Of a stretch of 64,000 nucleotides of DNA, positions 33,363 through 42,461 are shown piece by piece (within the stretch, counting starts at the first letter, position 1; every line of letters starts with the position of its first letter). The translations under genes were made by a program, and so were the position numbers. The DNA comes from Candidatus Krumholzibacteriota bacterium (GTDB taxonomy: Bacteria; Krumholzibacteriota; Krumholzibacteriia; LZORAL124-64-63). The stretch covers positions 1,532,694 to 1,596,693 of the forward strand of contig JAKLEB010000001.1 in the NCBI GenBank assembly GCA_022711765.1. Reading direction: 5' to 3'. Below the pieces are notes generated by a model. That model saw only the letters and a program-made list of their open reading frames with translations. It was not told the DNA's origin and did no database searches.

Positions 33363-34943
33363 GTGGACCCGATCGTCCTCTACCTGCCCGCCGAGATCGA
33401 CTCGGAGCGCCTGCCTGCGGTGCTGGCTGCCGGCCACGTCTGCGCGCTCGAAGCACCGCGCCGTGTCCACTGCCGTTACGTGGACTCGGCCGACCGGCGG
33501 CTGCTGGCCGCCGGGCTCGTGCTCGTCGGCGACGAAACCGGCTGGCGCCTGACCGCTCTGCGCACCGACGAGGTCGTCGCCTCCTGCTCGGCCGCCCCCG
33601 GCGACCCGCCCCGCACGGTCGATGAGTTTCCCCCCGCCGGCGACCTTCGCCGGCGGCTGCGCGAGCTGCTCGGTTCGCGGGCGCTGGTCGACCTCCTCGC
33701 CGTCGCGAGCGAGGTGCGCCCCTGGCGGCTTCTCGCGGCCGGCGGCGAGGTCGTCCTGCGCGCGGACCTGTGCCGGCTCGTCATCGAGGGCTCCACCGGC
33801 GGAGCGCCGCTGCGGCTGGTCACCCTGCAGGCTGCGTCCGGCCGCGAGGACATCGCGGCGACCGTCTGCGCCGGCGCCGAGGCGCGCGGATTGACGCGCA
33901 TCCCCGGCGCGAAGACCGGGTTCCTGCTGTCCGCGGCAGGCCTGCGTCCGGATCCCTCGGCGGGCGGGTTTCGCGTCGAACTCGCGCCCGACTCGACGGC
34001 CCGCGAGGCGGCGGTCAGGATCGGCCGGGCGTTGCTCCGGGCGATCCGCGCGAACGAAGCCGGCGTCAAGGCCGGCGTCGACGCGGAGTTCCTGCACGAC
34101 CTCCGGGTCGCCGTGCGGCGGACTCGTTCAGCGCTCGGCCAGCTCGGGGGCGTGTTCCCGCGTGACGACACGGACCGCTTCGAGCGCGAATTCGCGGCGC
34201 TCGGCCGGCTCACGGGACCTCTGCGCGACCTGGACGTCTGCTTGCTCGGCGAGCGCCGCTTCCGTGAGCTGGTCCCGCCGGCCCTCGCTCCCGGTCTCGA
34301 CGGCTTCTTCGAGCAGCTGCGCACGCGGCGAGAGTCCGCGCTGCAGGAGATTCGCGAGGCGCTCGACTCGCCCGGCTACCGGCGGCTGCTCATCGACTGG
34401 CGGGATTTCCTGGCGGCGGCGCCCGCCGGACCCGCGGCCGAAGAGCCCGTGGCGGTCTTCGCCCGCAGCCGGCTCGACCGCCGCTACCAGCGGGTGATGC
34501 GGCGCGGCAGCGCGATCACGGCCGCGTCGCCGGATCGCGACCTGCACCGGCTGCGCATCCAGTGCAAGAAGCTCCGCTACCTCCTGGAGTTCTTCGCGTC
34601 GCTCTTCGCGGCCGACGTGATCGAGGACCTCGTCCAGCGGCTCAAGGACCTCCAGGACAACCTCGGCGAGTTCAACGACCTCAGCCTGCAGCGAAGGCGA
34701 CTTTGCGGGGCGCTCGCCGCGCTGCCGCCGGACGGCGGACAGCCGACGCCCGCGGCGGCGGCGCTCGCCTGCCTCGCCGCCGCGCTCTCGGCGAGGCAGG
34801 GCGAGGTCCGTGCCGATTTCGCCGCCGCGTTCGCCTCGTTCGCAGCCGGCGAGGCGCGCCGGCGATTCGCCGCGCTGGGCGTCTCGACGCCGGCGACTCG
34901 CCCGGCGGCGGGGCGGACCGGCAACGCCGATCCGCCGGGCTAG
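33363..34943 (+). CDS. CHAD domain protein
   Basis: 526 aa from the GTG at 33363. The C-terminal half is a CHAD domain: a helical array with conserved His/Arg/Lys, including EFLHDLRVAVRRTRSAL, LRDLDVCL, and DLHRLRIQCKKLRYLLEFF. CHAD domains bind polyphosphate through this basic surface. The N-terminal 200 residues have CYTH-like beta-strand alternation but are divergent. The extended -10 TGtTAGAAT at 33296-33303 may serve it. Proximity to ppk1 and sixA suggests a polyphosphate-related role. Its end overlaps the convergent DUF3078 gene by four bases. Confidence 0.85.
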   Translation: MDPIVLYLPAEIDSERLPAVLAAGHVCALEAPRRVHCRYVDSADRRLLAAGLVLVGDETGWRLTALRTDEVVASCSAAPGDPPRTVDEFPPAGDLRRRLRELLGSRALVDLLAVASEVRPWRLLAAGGEVVLRADLCRLVIEGSTGGAPLRLVTLQAASGREDIAATVCAGAEARGLTRIPGAKTGFLLSAAGLRPDPSAGGFRVELAPDSTAREAAVRIGRALLRAIRANEAGVKAGVDAEFLHDLRVAVRRTRSALGQLGGVFPRDDTDRFEREFAALGRLTGPLRDLDVCLLGERRFRELVPPALAPGLDGFFEQLRTRRESALQEIREALDSPGYRRLLIDWRDFLAAAPAGPAAEEPVAVFARSRLDRRYQRVMRRGSAITAASPDRDLHRLRIQCKKLRYLLEFFASLFAADVIEDLVQRLKDLQDNLGEFNDLSLQRRRLCGALAALPPDGGQPTPAAAALACLAAALSARQGEVRADFAAAFASFAAGEARRRFAALGVSTPATRPAAGRTGNADPPG

Positions 34944-35980
34944 AACGTGTAGGCCAGACCGATCGACATCGTCTGCTTGAGCTGGCCGCTCTTCCGCACG
35001 GCGCTGCCGATCGCGACGGGATTCACGATCGTGCCGTCCTCCACGATCGGCTTGACCGTGCTGTCGTACTTGTCGTAGAGCCAGCGCAGGTGGAACTGGA
35101 CGTTGACCACCTTGGTGATGTTGGCCTTGAAGGTGTTCTCGAAGTCGACGTCGATCGTGAGGAAGTAATCCACCAGGTCCTCGGCCAGCCCGGCGTCCAC
35201 GAGCGCCTCGCGGCCGAGATCCTCTAGATCGGCTTTCCCGGTATAGTAGAACGGTTTGTAGAAGCGGAGCCGGCCCTCGTACTCGACACGGTCCGCGACG
35301 AGCCGGTTCGTCGAGTGGAACGCAAGCTCGGCGCCGCCGTCGCCGGCCGTCACGCTCTCGGTCAGGTCGTCGGGCGGCGCGGCGAGGTACACGTCACGAA
35401 AGCTCTGGCGGGCCGTGAAGCCGAGGCGCGCCAGGAGCGTGCTTCGCTCCCGGTCCACGAGCAGGCGACTCACGCCGATCGACTCGAAGATCTCGAGCGG
35501 ATTGAAGGCGAGGTCGCGGTCCCAGGGGTCCGTCTGGTCGAGGAACTGGCTCTCGAGCCCCACGGCGACGTAAGGATCCAGCACCGAAGGCAGGTAGCGC
35601 AGCAGCGACTCGGCCTTGATCTGATCGGTGGTCTTGTCGGGGCGCTTCCAGGAGAGGTCGCCGTCCTGATCGCGGTCCTGCTGGTGGTTCTGGCCGAACG
35701 CCAGGTTGGCGGTGTTCTGCCAGCTCCACGCCGTGCCGAGCTGCTTCTGCGCGAGCGCGTCGAGCGTCGCGTTCCAGATGATCGATCCCTTGTCGCCGCC
35801 GTTCCAGTTCCGCGTGTAGTAGCTCTGCAACATGTTCACGCCGAGTGTCGCCTTGGTCCCCCACTTCCCGGCGGCGAGTTCCTCGTCCACGTTCTCGGCT
35901 GCGGCCGCGGAGAGCGGCGCCAGCACCCCGACGACCGCCGCCAGGATCGCGACGATCTCGACGTCACGACGAAGATCCAT
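34940..35980 (-). CDS. DUF3078 outer-membrane-type protein
   Basis: 346 aa from the ATG at 35978-35980, with AAGGAG upstream. A signal peptide (IVAILAAVVGVLAPLSAAAA) is followed by the DUF3078 pattern: YTRNWNGGDKGSIIWNATLDAL, SWQNTANLAFGQ, KTTDQIKAESLLRYLP and long alternating strands to a final TMSIGLAYTF. Ending in Phe after an aromatic-alternating strand is the usual beta-barrel signal for outer-membrane assembly. The function of DUF3078 is unknown; the family is common in the FCB group. Confidence 0.85.
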   Translation of the reverse strand: MDLRRDVEIVAILAAVVGVLAPLSAAAAENVDEELAAGKWGTKATLGVNMLQSYYTRNWNGGDKGSIIWNATLDALAQKQLGTAWSWQNTANLAFGQNHQQDRDQDGDLSWKRPDKTTDQIKAESLLRYLPSVLDPYVAVGLESQFLDQTDPWDRDLAFNPLEIFESIGVSRLLVDRERSTLLARLGFTARQSFRDVYLAAPPDDLTESVTAGDGGAELAFHSTNRLVADRVEYEGRLRFYKPFYYTGKADLEDLGREALVDAGLAEDLVDYFLTIDVDFENTFKANITKVVNVQFHLRWLYDKYDSTVKPIVEDGTIVNPVAIGSAVRKSGQLKQTMSIGLAYTF

Positions 35981-36345
35981 GCTCACTCCTTCTCGAACCG
36001 CCCGCTTCCCGCGACTCGGGCGGCCACGGGCCGGGAGCCTGGGCAATCACGGGCCTGGGATCCTGACAAACCGCGCCGCTCGCGGCTGCAGGTACGTCCG
36101 CGAACGCGACGCCTCCTCGCGCAAATGTCGGACACGCGGTGCGAACTGCCAAGCGAAGACCGTTCTCTGCGGTCGGAAACCGCGGTGACATCGCGGCGGA
36201 GGGCCGGCGCCAGCCGACGTCCGTGCCGATGCGCGGACGTCGCACGGCACAATTCTCTTTGGTACTTCCGCGCGCGTGCATTAGTCTTGCGCTGATCGTC
36301 GGCCTGGCGTGCGCCGGGCATCCTTTCCATCCGAGGAGGATCGTG
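35981..36345. other. Intergenic region between divergent OMP genes
   Basis: 365 bases without a gene. A weak sigma-70-like pair for the plus-strand OmpA gene is TTGGTA (36259-36264) and TAGTCT (36282-36287), 17 bases apart, about 55 bases before the start codon. No convincing small gene or hairpin is seen in the remainder. Confidence 0.3.
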
Positions 36346-37797
36346 ATGTTGCGATGGTTCATACTTGCGACAGCGATGACGATCGCCGCTGGCGCGGCGA
36401 CCGCCCAGGGCTGGGATGATCGATGGGGCGTGGGCCTCGAAGGTGGGCTCTGGAAGCAGATGGGCGGTGACAACGATTACAGCAACGTCGACCAGTTCGG
36501 CAGCTTGAAGATCCGCCACGGCCTCGACTCCCGCTGGACATTGGATATTGGCCTCAAGTATGGCTGGTTCCGCCCGGGAGTGGACACGCCAGGCGAAGAC
36601 GCCGGCTTCACGTTCGACAAAGCTGGCCGCCTGTATACACGCACGTGGCAACCGAACCTGACCGGCACCTACCGCTTCGCTGACGACGGCACGTGGCGTC
36701 CGTGGGTGTCCATCGGCGCTGGCGTCACCCGCTGGGACGTCCGCGACCTGACGGACGAGAGCAGCGTCGGCTTCTGGCCGAAGGGCGAGGGGATCGACGT
36801 CTATGACGAGGACGGCGAGCTGGTCAACGCCCACGGCGTCAACGTCACGGGCATCGTCGGTCTCGGCACCGAGATCGTCGCGAGCGAGAACTGGTCGTTC
36901 GACGTCGGCGTCCGCTACGACCTGCTCCTGAACCAGAGCCGCGACAGCGTCGGCTTGAGTTCGCCCCTGGTGTGGGACGACGCGGACGAGGCCGACGTCA
37001 ACAAGGGCATCCTGGAAGGCGTGGTCGGCATCAACTACTACTTCGGCAACAGCGACCGGGACGGCGACGGCATCCCCAATGATCGCGACGCCGCGCCCAA
37101 CGAGCCCGAGGACTTCGACGGATTCCGCGACGAGGATGGCGCTCCCGATCCCGACAACGACGGCGACGGCGTCCTCGACGCCGCCGACGGCGCCCCGAAC
37201 GATCCCGAGGATCGCGACGGATTCCAGGACGCGGACGGCGTGCCCGATCCCGACAACGACGGCGACGGCGTCCTCGACAGCGCCGACGGCGCTCCCGACG
37301 AGCCTGAGGACCGCGACGGTTTCCAGGACGCGGACGGCGTGCCCGATCCCGACAACGACGGCGACGGCGTCCTCGACGCGAAGGACCAGTGCGCGAACAC
37401 CCCCGCCGGCGTCGCGGTGGACGCGAACGGCTGCCCGATCGCGGAGGAGATCGTGGCGACGGTGGTCCTCGAGGGTGTGACGTTCAAGACCGGCAGCGCG
37501 GAGCTCACGCCCGAGTCCGCGGCCCGGCTGGACAAGACCGTCGAGTCCGCCAAGGCTTATCCGGAAATCACGATCGAGGTGGGCGGCCATACCGACAGCC
37601 AGGGCGCCGCGGAGGCGAACCAGAAGCTGTCGCAGGAGCGCGCCGAGAGCGTGCGGAACTACCTCATCGTGAAGGGCATCGCGGCGGAGCGCATCACGGC
37701 CGTCGGTTACGGCGAGGACTACCCGATCGCCGACAATGCGACCGCGGCAGGTCGCGCCGCCAACCGGCGCGTCGAGATCAAGCGCACCGACAAGTAA
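36346..37797 (+). CDS. OmpA-family protein with TSP3-type calcium repeats
   Basis: 483 aa from an ATG preceded by GGAGG. Signal peptide 1-20; an eight-strand-like beta-barrel (about 21-232) with the typical LNQSR and GINYYFG end; a linker (236-347) of Asp-rich thrombospondin type 3-like repeats (DPDNDGDGVLD) that should bind calcium; and a C-terminal OmpA peptidoglycan-binding domain (365-480) with FKTGSAELTPES, GGHTDSQGAAEANQKLSQERA and AAGRAANRRVEI. It anchors the outer membrane to the wall. A hairpin terminator with a UUCG loop follows. Confidence 0.93.
   Translation: MLRWFILATAMTIAAGAATAQGWDDRWGVGLEGGLWKQMGGDNDYSNVDQFGSLKIRHGLDSRWTLDIGLKYGWFRPGVDTPGEDAGFTFDKAGRLYTRTWQPNLTGTYRFADDGTWRPWVSIGAGVTRWDVRDLTDESSVGFWPKGEGIDVYDEDGELVNAHGVNVTGIVGLGTEIVASENWSFDVGVRYDLLLNQSRDSVGLSSPLVWDDADEADVNKGILEGVVGINYYFGNSDRDGDGIPNDRDAAPNEPEDFDGFRDEDGAPDPDNDGDGVLDAADGAPNDPEDRDGFQDADGVPDPDNDGDGVLDSADGAPDEPEDRDGFQDADGVPDPDNDGDGVLDAKDQCANTPAGVAVDANGCPIAEEIVATVVLEGVTFKTGSAELTPESAARLDKTVESAKAYPEITIEVGGHTDSQGAAEANQKLSQERAESVRNYLIVKGIAAERITAVGYGEDYPIADNATAAGRAANRRVEIKRTDK
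37147..37344 (+). repeat. Two tandem 99-bp repeats coding TSP3-like units
   Basis: Residues 268-300 and 301-333 of the OmpA protein are near-identical 33-aa units (37147-37245 and 37246-37344), followed by a partial third copy from 37345 and preceded by a diverged copy. The DNA is nearly identical, so copy number may vary between strains. Confidence 0.8.
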
Positions 37798-37822
37798 CGA
37801 AAAACCGAGGTTTGCACTAGAG

Positions 37823-37852
37823 GACGCCGCGGATCTTCGGATCCGCGGCGTC
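37823..37852 (+). terminator. Hairpin terminator after the OmpA gene
   Basis: A perfect 13-bp stem (37823-37835 with 37840-37852) closed by a TTCG tetraloop, C(TTCG)G, and followed by TTGTC. It lies 25 bases after the stop codon. It is also between convergent genes and may work in both directions. Confidence 0.75.
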
Positions 37853-37876
37853 TTGTCGATCGGCCGGCCGCAGGGC

Positions 37877-39178
37877 TCAGCCGATCTTGAGCTCGACTCC
37901 GCCGGTGGACAGGCGCCGGGCGTGCCGGTCCTCGATGTACCTGCGCAGGGCCGCGAGCGCGGGGCTGTCCTCCGGCTCATGGAATTCCACGCCGAGCGTG
38001 GCGCCGCGGCGACCGGGATCGTCCAGGTCCACGTGCAGGCGGCGGACGATCGCGTGCAGCGTCACCTCGCCGAACGGATCGGGCAGGCTGAGGGCGCATT
38101 CCACCAGCGAGCCGCCCTTGAACCCCGAGATGATCGCGTTGGAGCCCAGGTGCAGCTTGGCGCCCGTGAAGCTGACGTCTTTCACGCGGACCGCCATCCG
38201 CTTGAAGATCAGTCCGGCGTCCGAGTTCTCCTCACTGACCCGGCGGACCGTCCCCGTCAGGCGCTCGGGCGGTTCGAGCCGGAACGCTCCGCGCCGCTGG
38301 CCGTAGGTCACCGCGTCCGGATAGGCGAGTTCGAGCGTCGGCAGCGCGATGTCGTCGTCGAGCCAGACGTGCCCGTGGTCGAGCACCTGGCAGGTGCACT
38401 GCAGCAGCTTGTCCTGGAGGATGAACACCAGGGTGACCTTCTCGGGGATGTCGTCGGCGCTCTCGAGCGAGGTCCGGCGCGCGCAGGTGAGCGACAGCCG
38501 CTCGCCGTCGACCTCGGCAGCGCGCGAGAGGAAGGTCGCCTGCAGCAACTCGAGACGGTCGCCCTCGCCGGGGACCTTGATCTCGACATCGGCGCCGGCC
38601 TCGGCCAGATGGCACATGATGCGTCGGATGACGTCGCGCTCGGTGATGGAGGCCTCACCCGCGCCGACCTGGGTGCGGCCGCCGCGCGCGATCTCGTCCT
38701 GCAGCCATTCGCAGCCGAGGATCCTCGGTGCGAGGTCGATGATGAGGTCCAGGCGCCCCTCGGCGACCGCCGCGCGAAACAGGAAGTTGCGCACCCCGTC
38801 GCACTGGACGCGGAACTGCTCGTGATCGTGGACGACGAAATCCTGGTCGCCGGCCCAGGGCAGGCCGCTGTCGGCCAGGCTGAACTGGACCGATCGGCAG
38901 AACATCTCCAGGCCGGCGCGAAGATCCGGGGACCCCGTGCCGGCGGGGGCACCCAGCGCGGTCGCGAAGTGCTCGGCCAGGCGTTCCTCGCAGCCCAAGA
39001 GCAGGCGACGGACGGGGCCCCCGGGAAAGTGCGCCGCTGCGACGGCCTGGAAATGGAACTCGCGATGATCGATCTGGACCAGGTCGCAGGCCAGGAGTTC
39101 GCCGGGCACGGCCCTGGCCAGCGCGTTGAGCACGGCTCGGCAGATGGCGTGCAGGTTTTCGGTGAGGTGCTTCTGCAT
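37877..39178 (-). CDS. PilZ domain protein, YcgR-like
   Basis: 433 aa from the ATG at 39176-39178. The N-terminal about 210 residues are unassigned and Cys/His-rich. Residues about 215-305 resemble the YcgR-N (flagellar brake) domain, and the C-terminal part is a PilZ domain with the RxxxR motif (QRRGAFRL) and DxSxxG (DVSFTGAK), the two c-di-GMP-binding motifs. A c-di-GMP-responsive protein is therefore likely, controlling motility or surface functions. A longer in-frame start about 93 bases upstream cannot be excluded. Confidence 0.8.
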   Translation of the reverse strand: MQKHLTENLHAICRAVLNALARAVPGELLACDLVQIDHREFHFQAVAAAHFPGGPVRRLLLGCEERLAEHFATALGAPAGTGSPDLRAGLEMFCRSVQFSLADSGLPWAGDQDFVVHDHEQFRVQCDGVRNFLFRAAVAEGRLDLIIDLAPRILGCEWLQDEIARGGRTQVGAGEASITERDVIRRIMCHLAEAGADVEIKVPGEGDRLELLQATFLSRAAEVDGERLSLTCARRTSLESADDIPEKVTLVFILQDKLLQCTCQVLDHGHVWLDDDIALPTLELAYPDAVTYGQRRGAFRLEPPERLTGTVRRVSEENSDAGLIFKRMAVRVKDVSFTGAKLHLGSNAIISGFKGGSLVECALSLPDPFGEVTLHAIVRRLHVDLDDPGRRGATLGVEFHEPEDSPALAALRRYIEDRHARRLSTGGVELKIG

Positions 39179-39295
39179 GCTCGCGAAACCCTTGGGCCAG
39201 GGACTCTCGGGGCGACGCGAACCGTGCCGCGGATCGCACCGACCTCGGTCTCTCGCCCCGGTTATCGACACGCTGCGGGCAGGGTTGAGCGAGAC

Positions 39296-40099
39296 TTAGC
39301 GATCGCCGGCGGGGCCGAGCGCTCCGGCGAGGATCGCCGCCAGGCCCTCCGCCGAGGGCTGCTCGGCGACGACGAGCCGCCGCCAGCCGGACTCCGCCGC
39401 CGCGCGCGCGGTCACCGGCCCCAGGCAGGCCGCGAGCACGCGTTCGCCCAGGCCGTGGGCCGGGAAGGCAGCCGCGAACCCGGCGACGGCCGACCCCGAG
39501 GCGAAGACGACGGCGTCCAGATCGCGGCGCGCGACGACCTCGGCGGCGGCGGGGGGCGGCGGCAGGATGAGCGTCCGGTAGACGGTCAACACGACCACGC
39601 TGGCCCCGACCGACGCGAGCGCGTCGTCCACCTCGGTCGAGGCCCTGTCGCCGCGCACGCGCAGGACGCGGCTGGCGGGCGCGAGGCCAGCCGCGCGGAG
39701 AGCCTCGCCCAGTCCGGCCCCGGTCGCGGTCGCCGGCACCAGGTCCGCGGTGCGCCCGAATTCGGCGAGCGCCGCCGCCGTTCCGGGACCGACGGCGGCG
39801 ATCCGCAGTCTCTCCGGCAGGCTGGCGACCGGCCTCGCCGCGGCGAGCAGATCGTGGAGGTGACGCACACCGTTGGGACTCGTGACGACGAGCCACTGGA
39901 ACGAGCCGAGATCGGGCGGTCCAGCCGGCGACGGCAGCGGTTCGGTCCTGAGCAACGGACACTCGATCACCGCGGCGCCGCGGGCGGCCAGCGCCGCGCG
40001 AAGCGCCGCGGACTGAGCGGACGCGCGGGTCACGAGGATCCGGCGCCCGGCAAGGGAGCGCGCCGCGCTGGCGGCGCCGGCGTCCCGCTCGCCGGTCAT
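39296..40099 (-). CDS. hemD: Uroporphyrinogen-III synthase HemD
   Basis: 267 aa. It closes hydroxymethylbilane to uroporphyrinogen III in tetrapyrrole synthesis. The two-lobed family pattern is present: RILVTRASAQSAALRAAL, VVTSPNGVRHLHDLL, AAVGPGTAAAL, VLRVRGDRA, VVLTVYRTL, AVVFASGSAVAGF and AACLGPVTARAA. Its ATG overlaps the TGA of the S9 peptidase gene (ATGA), so it is translationally coupled to it, an unusual neighbour. hemA, hemB and hemC are not nearby. Confidence 0.9.
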   Translation of the reverse strand: MTGERDAGAASAARSLAGRRILVTRASAQSAALRAALAARGAAVIECPLLRTEPLPSPAGPPDLGSFQWLVVTSPNGVRHLHDLLAAARPVASLPERLRIAAVGPGTAAALAEFGRTADLVPATATGAGLGEALRAAGLAPASRVLRVRGDRASTEVDDALASVGASVVVLTVYRTLILPPPPAAAEVVARRDLDAVVFASGSAVAGFAAAFPAHGLGERVLAACLGPVTARAAAESGWRRLVVAEQPSAEGLAAILAGALGPAGDR

Positions 40100-42261
40100 T
40101 GCGAGCGCGCCGTCGGTTCGACCGGCACCGGCGGTTCGGCGCCGGCGGCGGTCTCGTCGCCGAGCAGGTAGTGGCGGAACCAGTCCAGCTCGCGGGTCTC
40201 GTAGTCCAGCATGTGGCTGGGCTTGTTGATCCCGTGACCTTCGCCGGGATACAGCACGAGGCGGCTCGGCACCCCGTTCAGCTGCAGGTAGGTGAACAGC
40301 TCGATCGATTGCCGCGGGTCGACCGGTTCGTCGTCGAGCCCGTGCATCACCAGGGTCGGCGTGGTGATCCGCGCGGCGCGCGACGCGGGACTGTGGTCCC
40401 ACAGCCGCGGCAGGTCGGCCGCCCACGGCTGACGGTAGGCGTCGATGAACAGCTGCGGATTGCTCTGCCCCAGCGCGGACGTGTAGTTGAAGATGCCGGC
40501 GATCGAGACGGCGCAGCGAAAGCGGTCCGTGCGGCTGATCACCGCGTTCGTCATCAGGCCGCCATAGCTATAACCCGTGAAGCCGAGGCGATCGGGGTCC
40601 ATGGTGCCCCGTGCGACCAGGGCGTCGACCGCAGCCATGAGGTCGTCGTAGTCGTCGGTGCCGAAATTGCGGTACACCCCGCGCAGGAACGCCTCGCCGT
40701 AGCCGACACCCCCGCGGGGATTCGCGATGAAGACCGCGAATCCGTGCCGGCTGAGCACGTGCCACGGGTAGCGGGCGGACCAGGCGTTGCCGTAGCGCGA
40801 GAACGGCCCGCCGTGCATCTCGACGATGCCGGGCAACCGGTCGGCCTCGCCCGCTCCCGGCGGCAGGAAGAGGAATCCCTCGACCGTGACGCCGTCCTTG
40901 CCCGGCAACTCGAGCGCGAGCGGCGGCCGCAGGTCGAACTCCGCCACCGAGTCGTTGACGGTGTCGAGGACCTGCGGCCGATCCTGCGCGAGGGACCGCG
41001 CGAAGAGCGTGCCGGGCAGGTGCAGGGCCGTCTCGACATAGGCCAGCGTGCCGCCGCGGATCGACCACAGGGCGAGGTCGCCCGCGAGGCGCGTAACCGC
41101 GGCGAGGGTCCGGTCCTGGACGGTCACGCGGTACAGGTCGTGGCGGGTCCCCTCGGCGGCGTCGAGGTAGAGCGTCGCGCCGTCGGCGCTCCAGACGGGA
41201 GGCCCCGCGGGCGTCGAACCGGTGCCGCCGAGCGCGAGCTGGGTGCCGGGAGTGAGGACCTCGGTCGCGCGCGTCGCGAGGTCGCACACGACGAGATCCT
41301 TGAGATTGAGATAGGCGCGGAATCCGGCCTCGCGGTCGGTGAAGAAGGCCAGGCGGCGCCCGTCGGGGCTGAACGCGGCGAACGAGGCGTGACGCTCGGG
41401 ATCGCTGACATCCGTCCAGGCGCCGCTCGCCACGTCGACCAGCGCGACGCGCTGCTCCTCGTCGACCAGGCTCGAGAACCGCGGGTTGTAGGTGACGGCG
41501 AGCGTCGCGCCGTCGGGCGACCACGCCGCGTGGTAGACGTGGCAGGGCGGTTCTTTGAGGCAGCGGGGCGCGCGATCGTCGCGGGGCGTGGACCAGTCTC
41601 CGGCTGGCACGAGCCAGAGCTGGGGGAACTCGTCGGGCTGCTCGAGGCGGTCGAAGACGGTCCAGTCCGCGCGCGCAGCGGCCTCGTCCTCGCCGCTTTC
41701 CCCGGTGGCAGCGTCGTCGTCCGCGTCGTGGGCGGGGTCATCCGGCGCGTCGTCGTTCGAGTCGTCGTCCTGGTCGTCGGCGGCGTCGCCACGCGGCGCG
41801 AGCACCGCGAGCCAGGAACCGTCCGGGCTCCACCAGTAGCTCTGGACACCCTCCGCGAAATCGGTCACCGGCCGCGGTTCGCTGCCGTCGAGCGGGTTGA
41901 TCCAGACCTGCATCTTCTCGTCGACAGCGCGCAGGAAGCTGAGCGCGCCGTCGCCACGCCAGGCGAGTCCGGCGGTCCCCTCGCTCTGCCACGTCAGGCG
42001 GCGACTCCGCGTGCCGCTCCGGTCGCCGAGCCACAGCTCGCTCAGGCGCTCGTCCTTGGCGAGGTCGCGGCGGGTCCGGGTCCAGGCCACCTGCGCGCCG
42101 TCCGGCGAGACGGCCAGGGCGCCGATGGTCGGAGTTTCGAGAAAATCCTCGAGCGTGTAGTCCGCCGGCGCCTCCTGGGCCCGCGCGACCGGTACCGCCG
42201 CCACGAGCAGCGCCAACAGGGCCCAGTGGACGAGCCGCGAGACCGGACGGCGGCGCAGCAT
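40096..42261 (-). CDS. S9 family prolyl oligopeptidase-like peptidase
   Basis: 721 aa from the ATG at 42259-42261, with GGAGG seven bases upstream; a signal peptide (ALLALLVAAVPVARA) points to the periplasm. A beta-propeller N-terminal part (repeated SPDGAxxAW strands) is followed by the alpha/beta hydrolase: HGGPFSRYG oxyanion region, nucleophile Ser565 in GYSYGG, Asp in HGLDDEPVD and His in GEGHGINK. A very acidic Asp/Glu run lies in the propeller (41700-41800). Such enzymes release dipeptides or larger pieces from oligopeptides. hemD follows with an overlap. Confidence 0.93.
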   Translation of the reverse strand: MLRRRPVSRLVHWALLALLVAAVPVARAQEAPADYTLEDFLETPTIGALAVSPDGAQVAWTRTRRDLAKDERLSELWLGDRSGTRSRRLTWQSEGTAGLAWRGDGALSFLRAVDEKMQVWINPLDGSEPRPVTDFAEGVQSYWWSPDGSWLAVLAPRGDAADDQDDDSNDDAPDDPAHDADDDAATGESGEDEAAARADWTVFDRLEQPDEFPQLWLVPAGDWSTPRDDRAPRCLKEPPCHVYHAAWSPDGATLAVTYNPRFSSLVDEEQRVALVDVASGAWTDVSDPERHASFAAFSPDGRRLAFFTDREAGFRAYLNLKDLVVCDLATRATEVLTPGTQLALGGTGSTPAGPPVWSADGATLYLDAAEGTRHDLYRVTVQDRTLAAVTRLAGDLALWSIRGGTLAYVETALHLPGTLFARSLAQDRPQVLDTVNDSVAEFDLRPPLALELPGKDGVTVEGFLFLPPGAGEADRLPGIVEMHGGPFSRYGNAWSARYPWHVLSRHGFAVFIANPRGGVGYGEAFLRGVYRNFGTDDYDDLMAAVDALVARGTMDPDRLGFTGYSYGGLMTNAVISRTDRFRCAVSIAGIFNYTSALGQSNPQLFIDAYRQPWAADLPRLWDHSPASRAARITTPTLVMHGLDDEPVDPRQSIELFTYLQLNGVPSRLVLYPGEGHGINKPSHMLDYETRELDWFRHYLLGDETAAGAEPPVPVEPTARSQ

Positions 42262-42408
42262 GGACATGCCTCCACGGAGAAGGGGAACGTCGGGGACGAA
42301 CCAGTCGGTATCAAAGCAAGAGGACCCGCGCCGCACAAGGGCCAACCGGCGGCGCGGCGACCCCCCGGGCGCCCGGGAGCGGCTGGCGGGCGGCCGCAAG
42401 CTGCCGCC

Positions 42409-42437
42409 TTGTCAATCCCGTCCGCCGGCCCTATCGT
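42409..42437 (+). promoter_or_regulatory. Sigma-70-like promoter of the 42462 lipoprotein gene
   Basis: TTGTCA (42409-42414) and TATCGT (42432-42437), 17 bases apart, end 24 bases before the start codon, which has GGAGG upstream. Confidence 0.5.
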
Positions 42438-42461
42438 CCCGGCATCCCGTGGAGGAACCCC

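Noticed and set aside
37135..37390. CRISPR-like repeat array
   Set aside because: The 99-bp units are in frame, encode Asp-rich TSP3-like protein repeats and have no short direct repeat with unique spacers.
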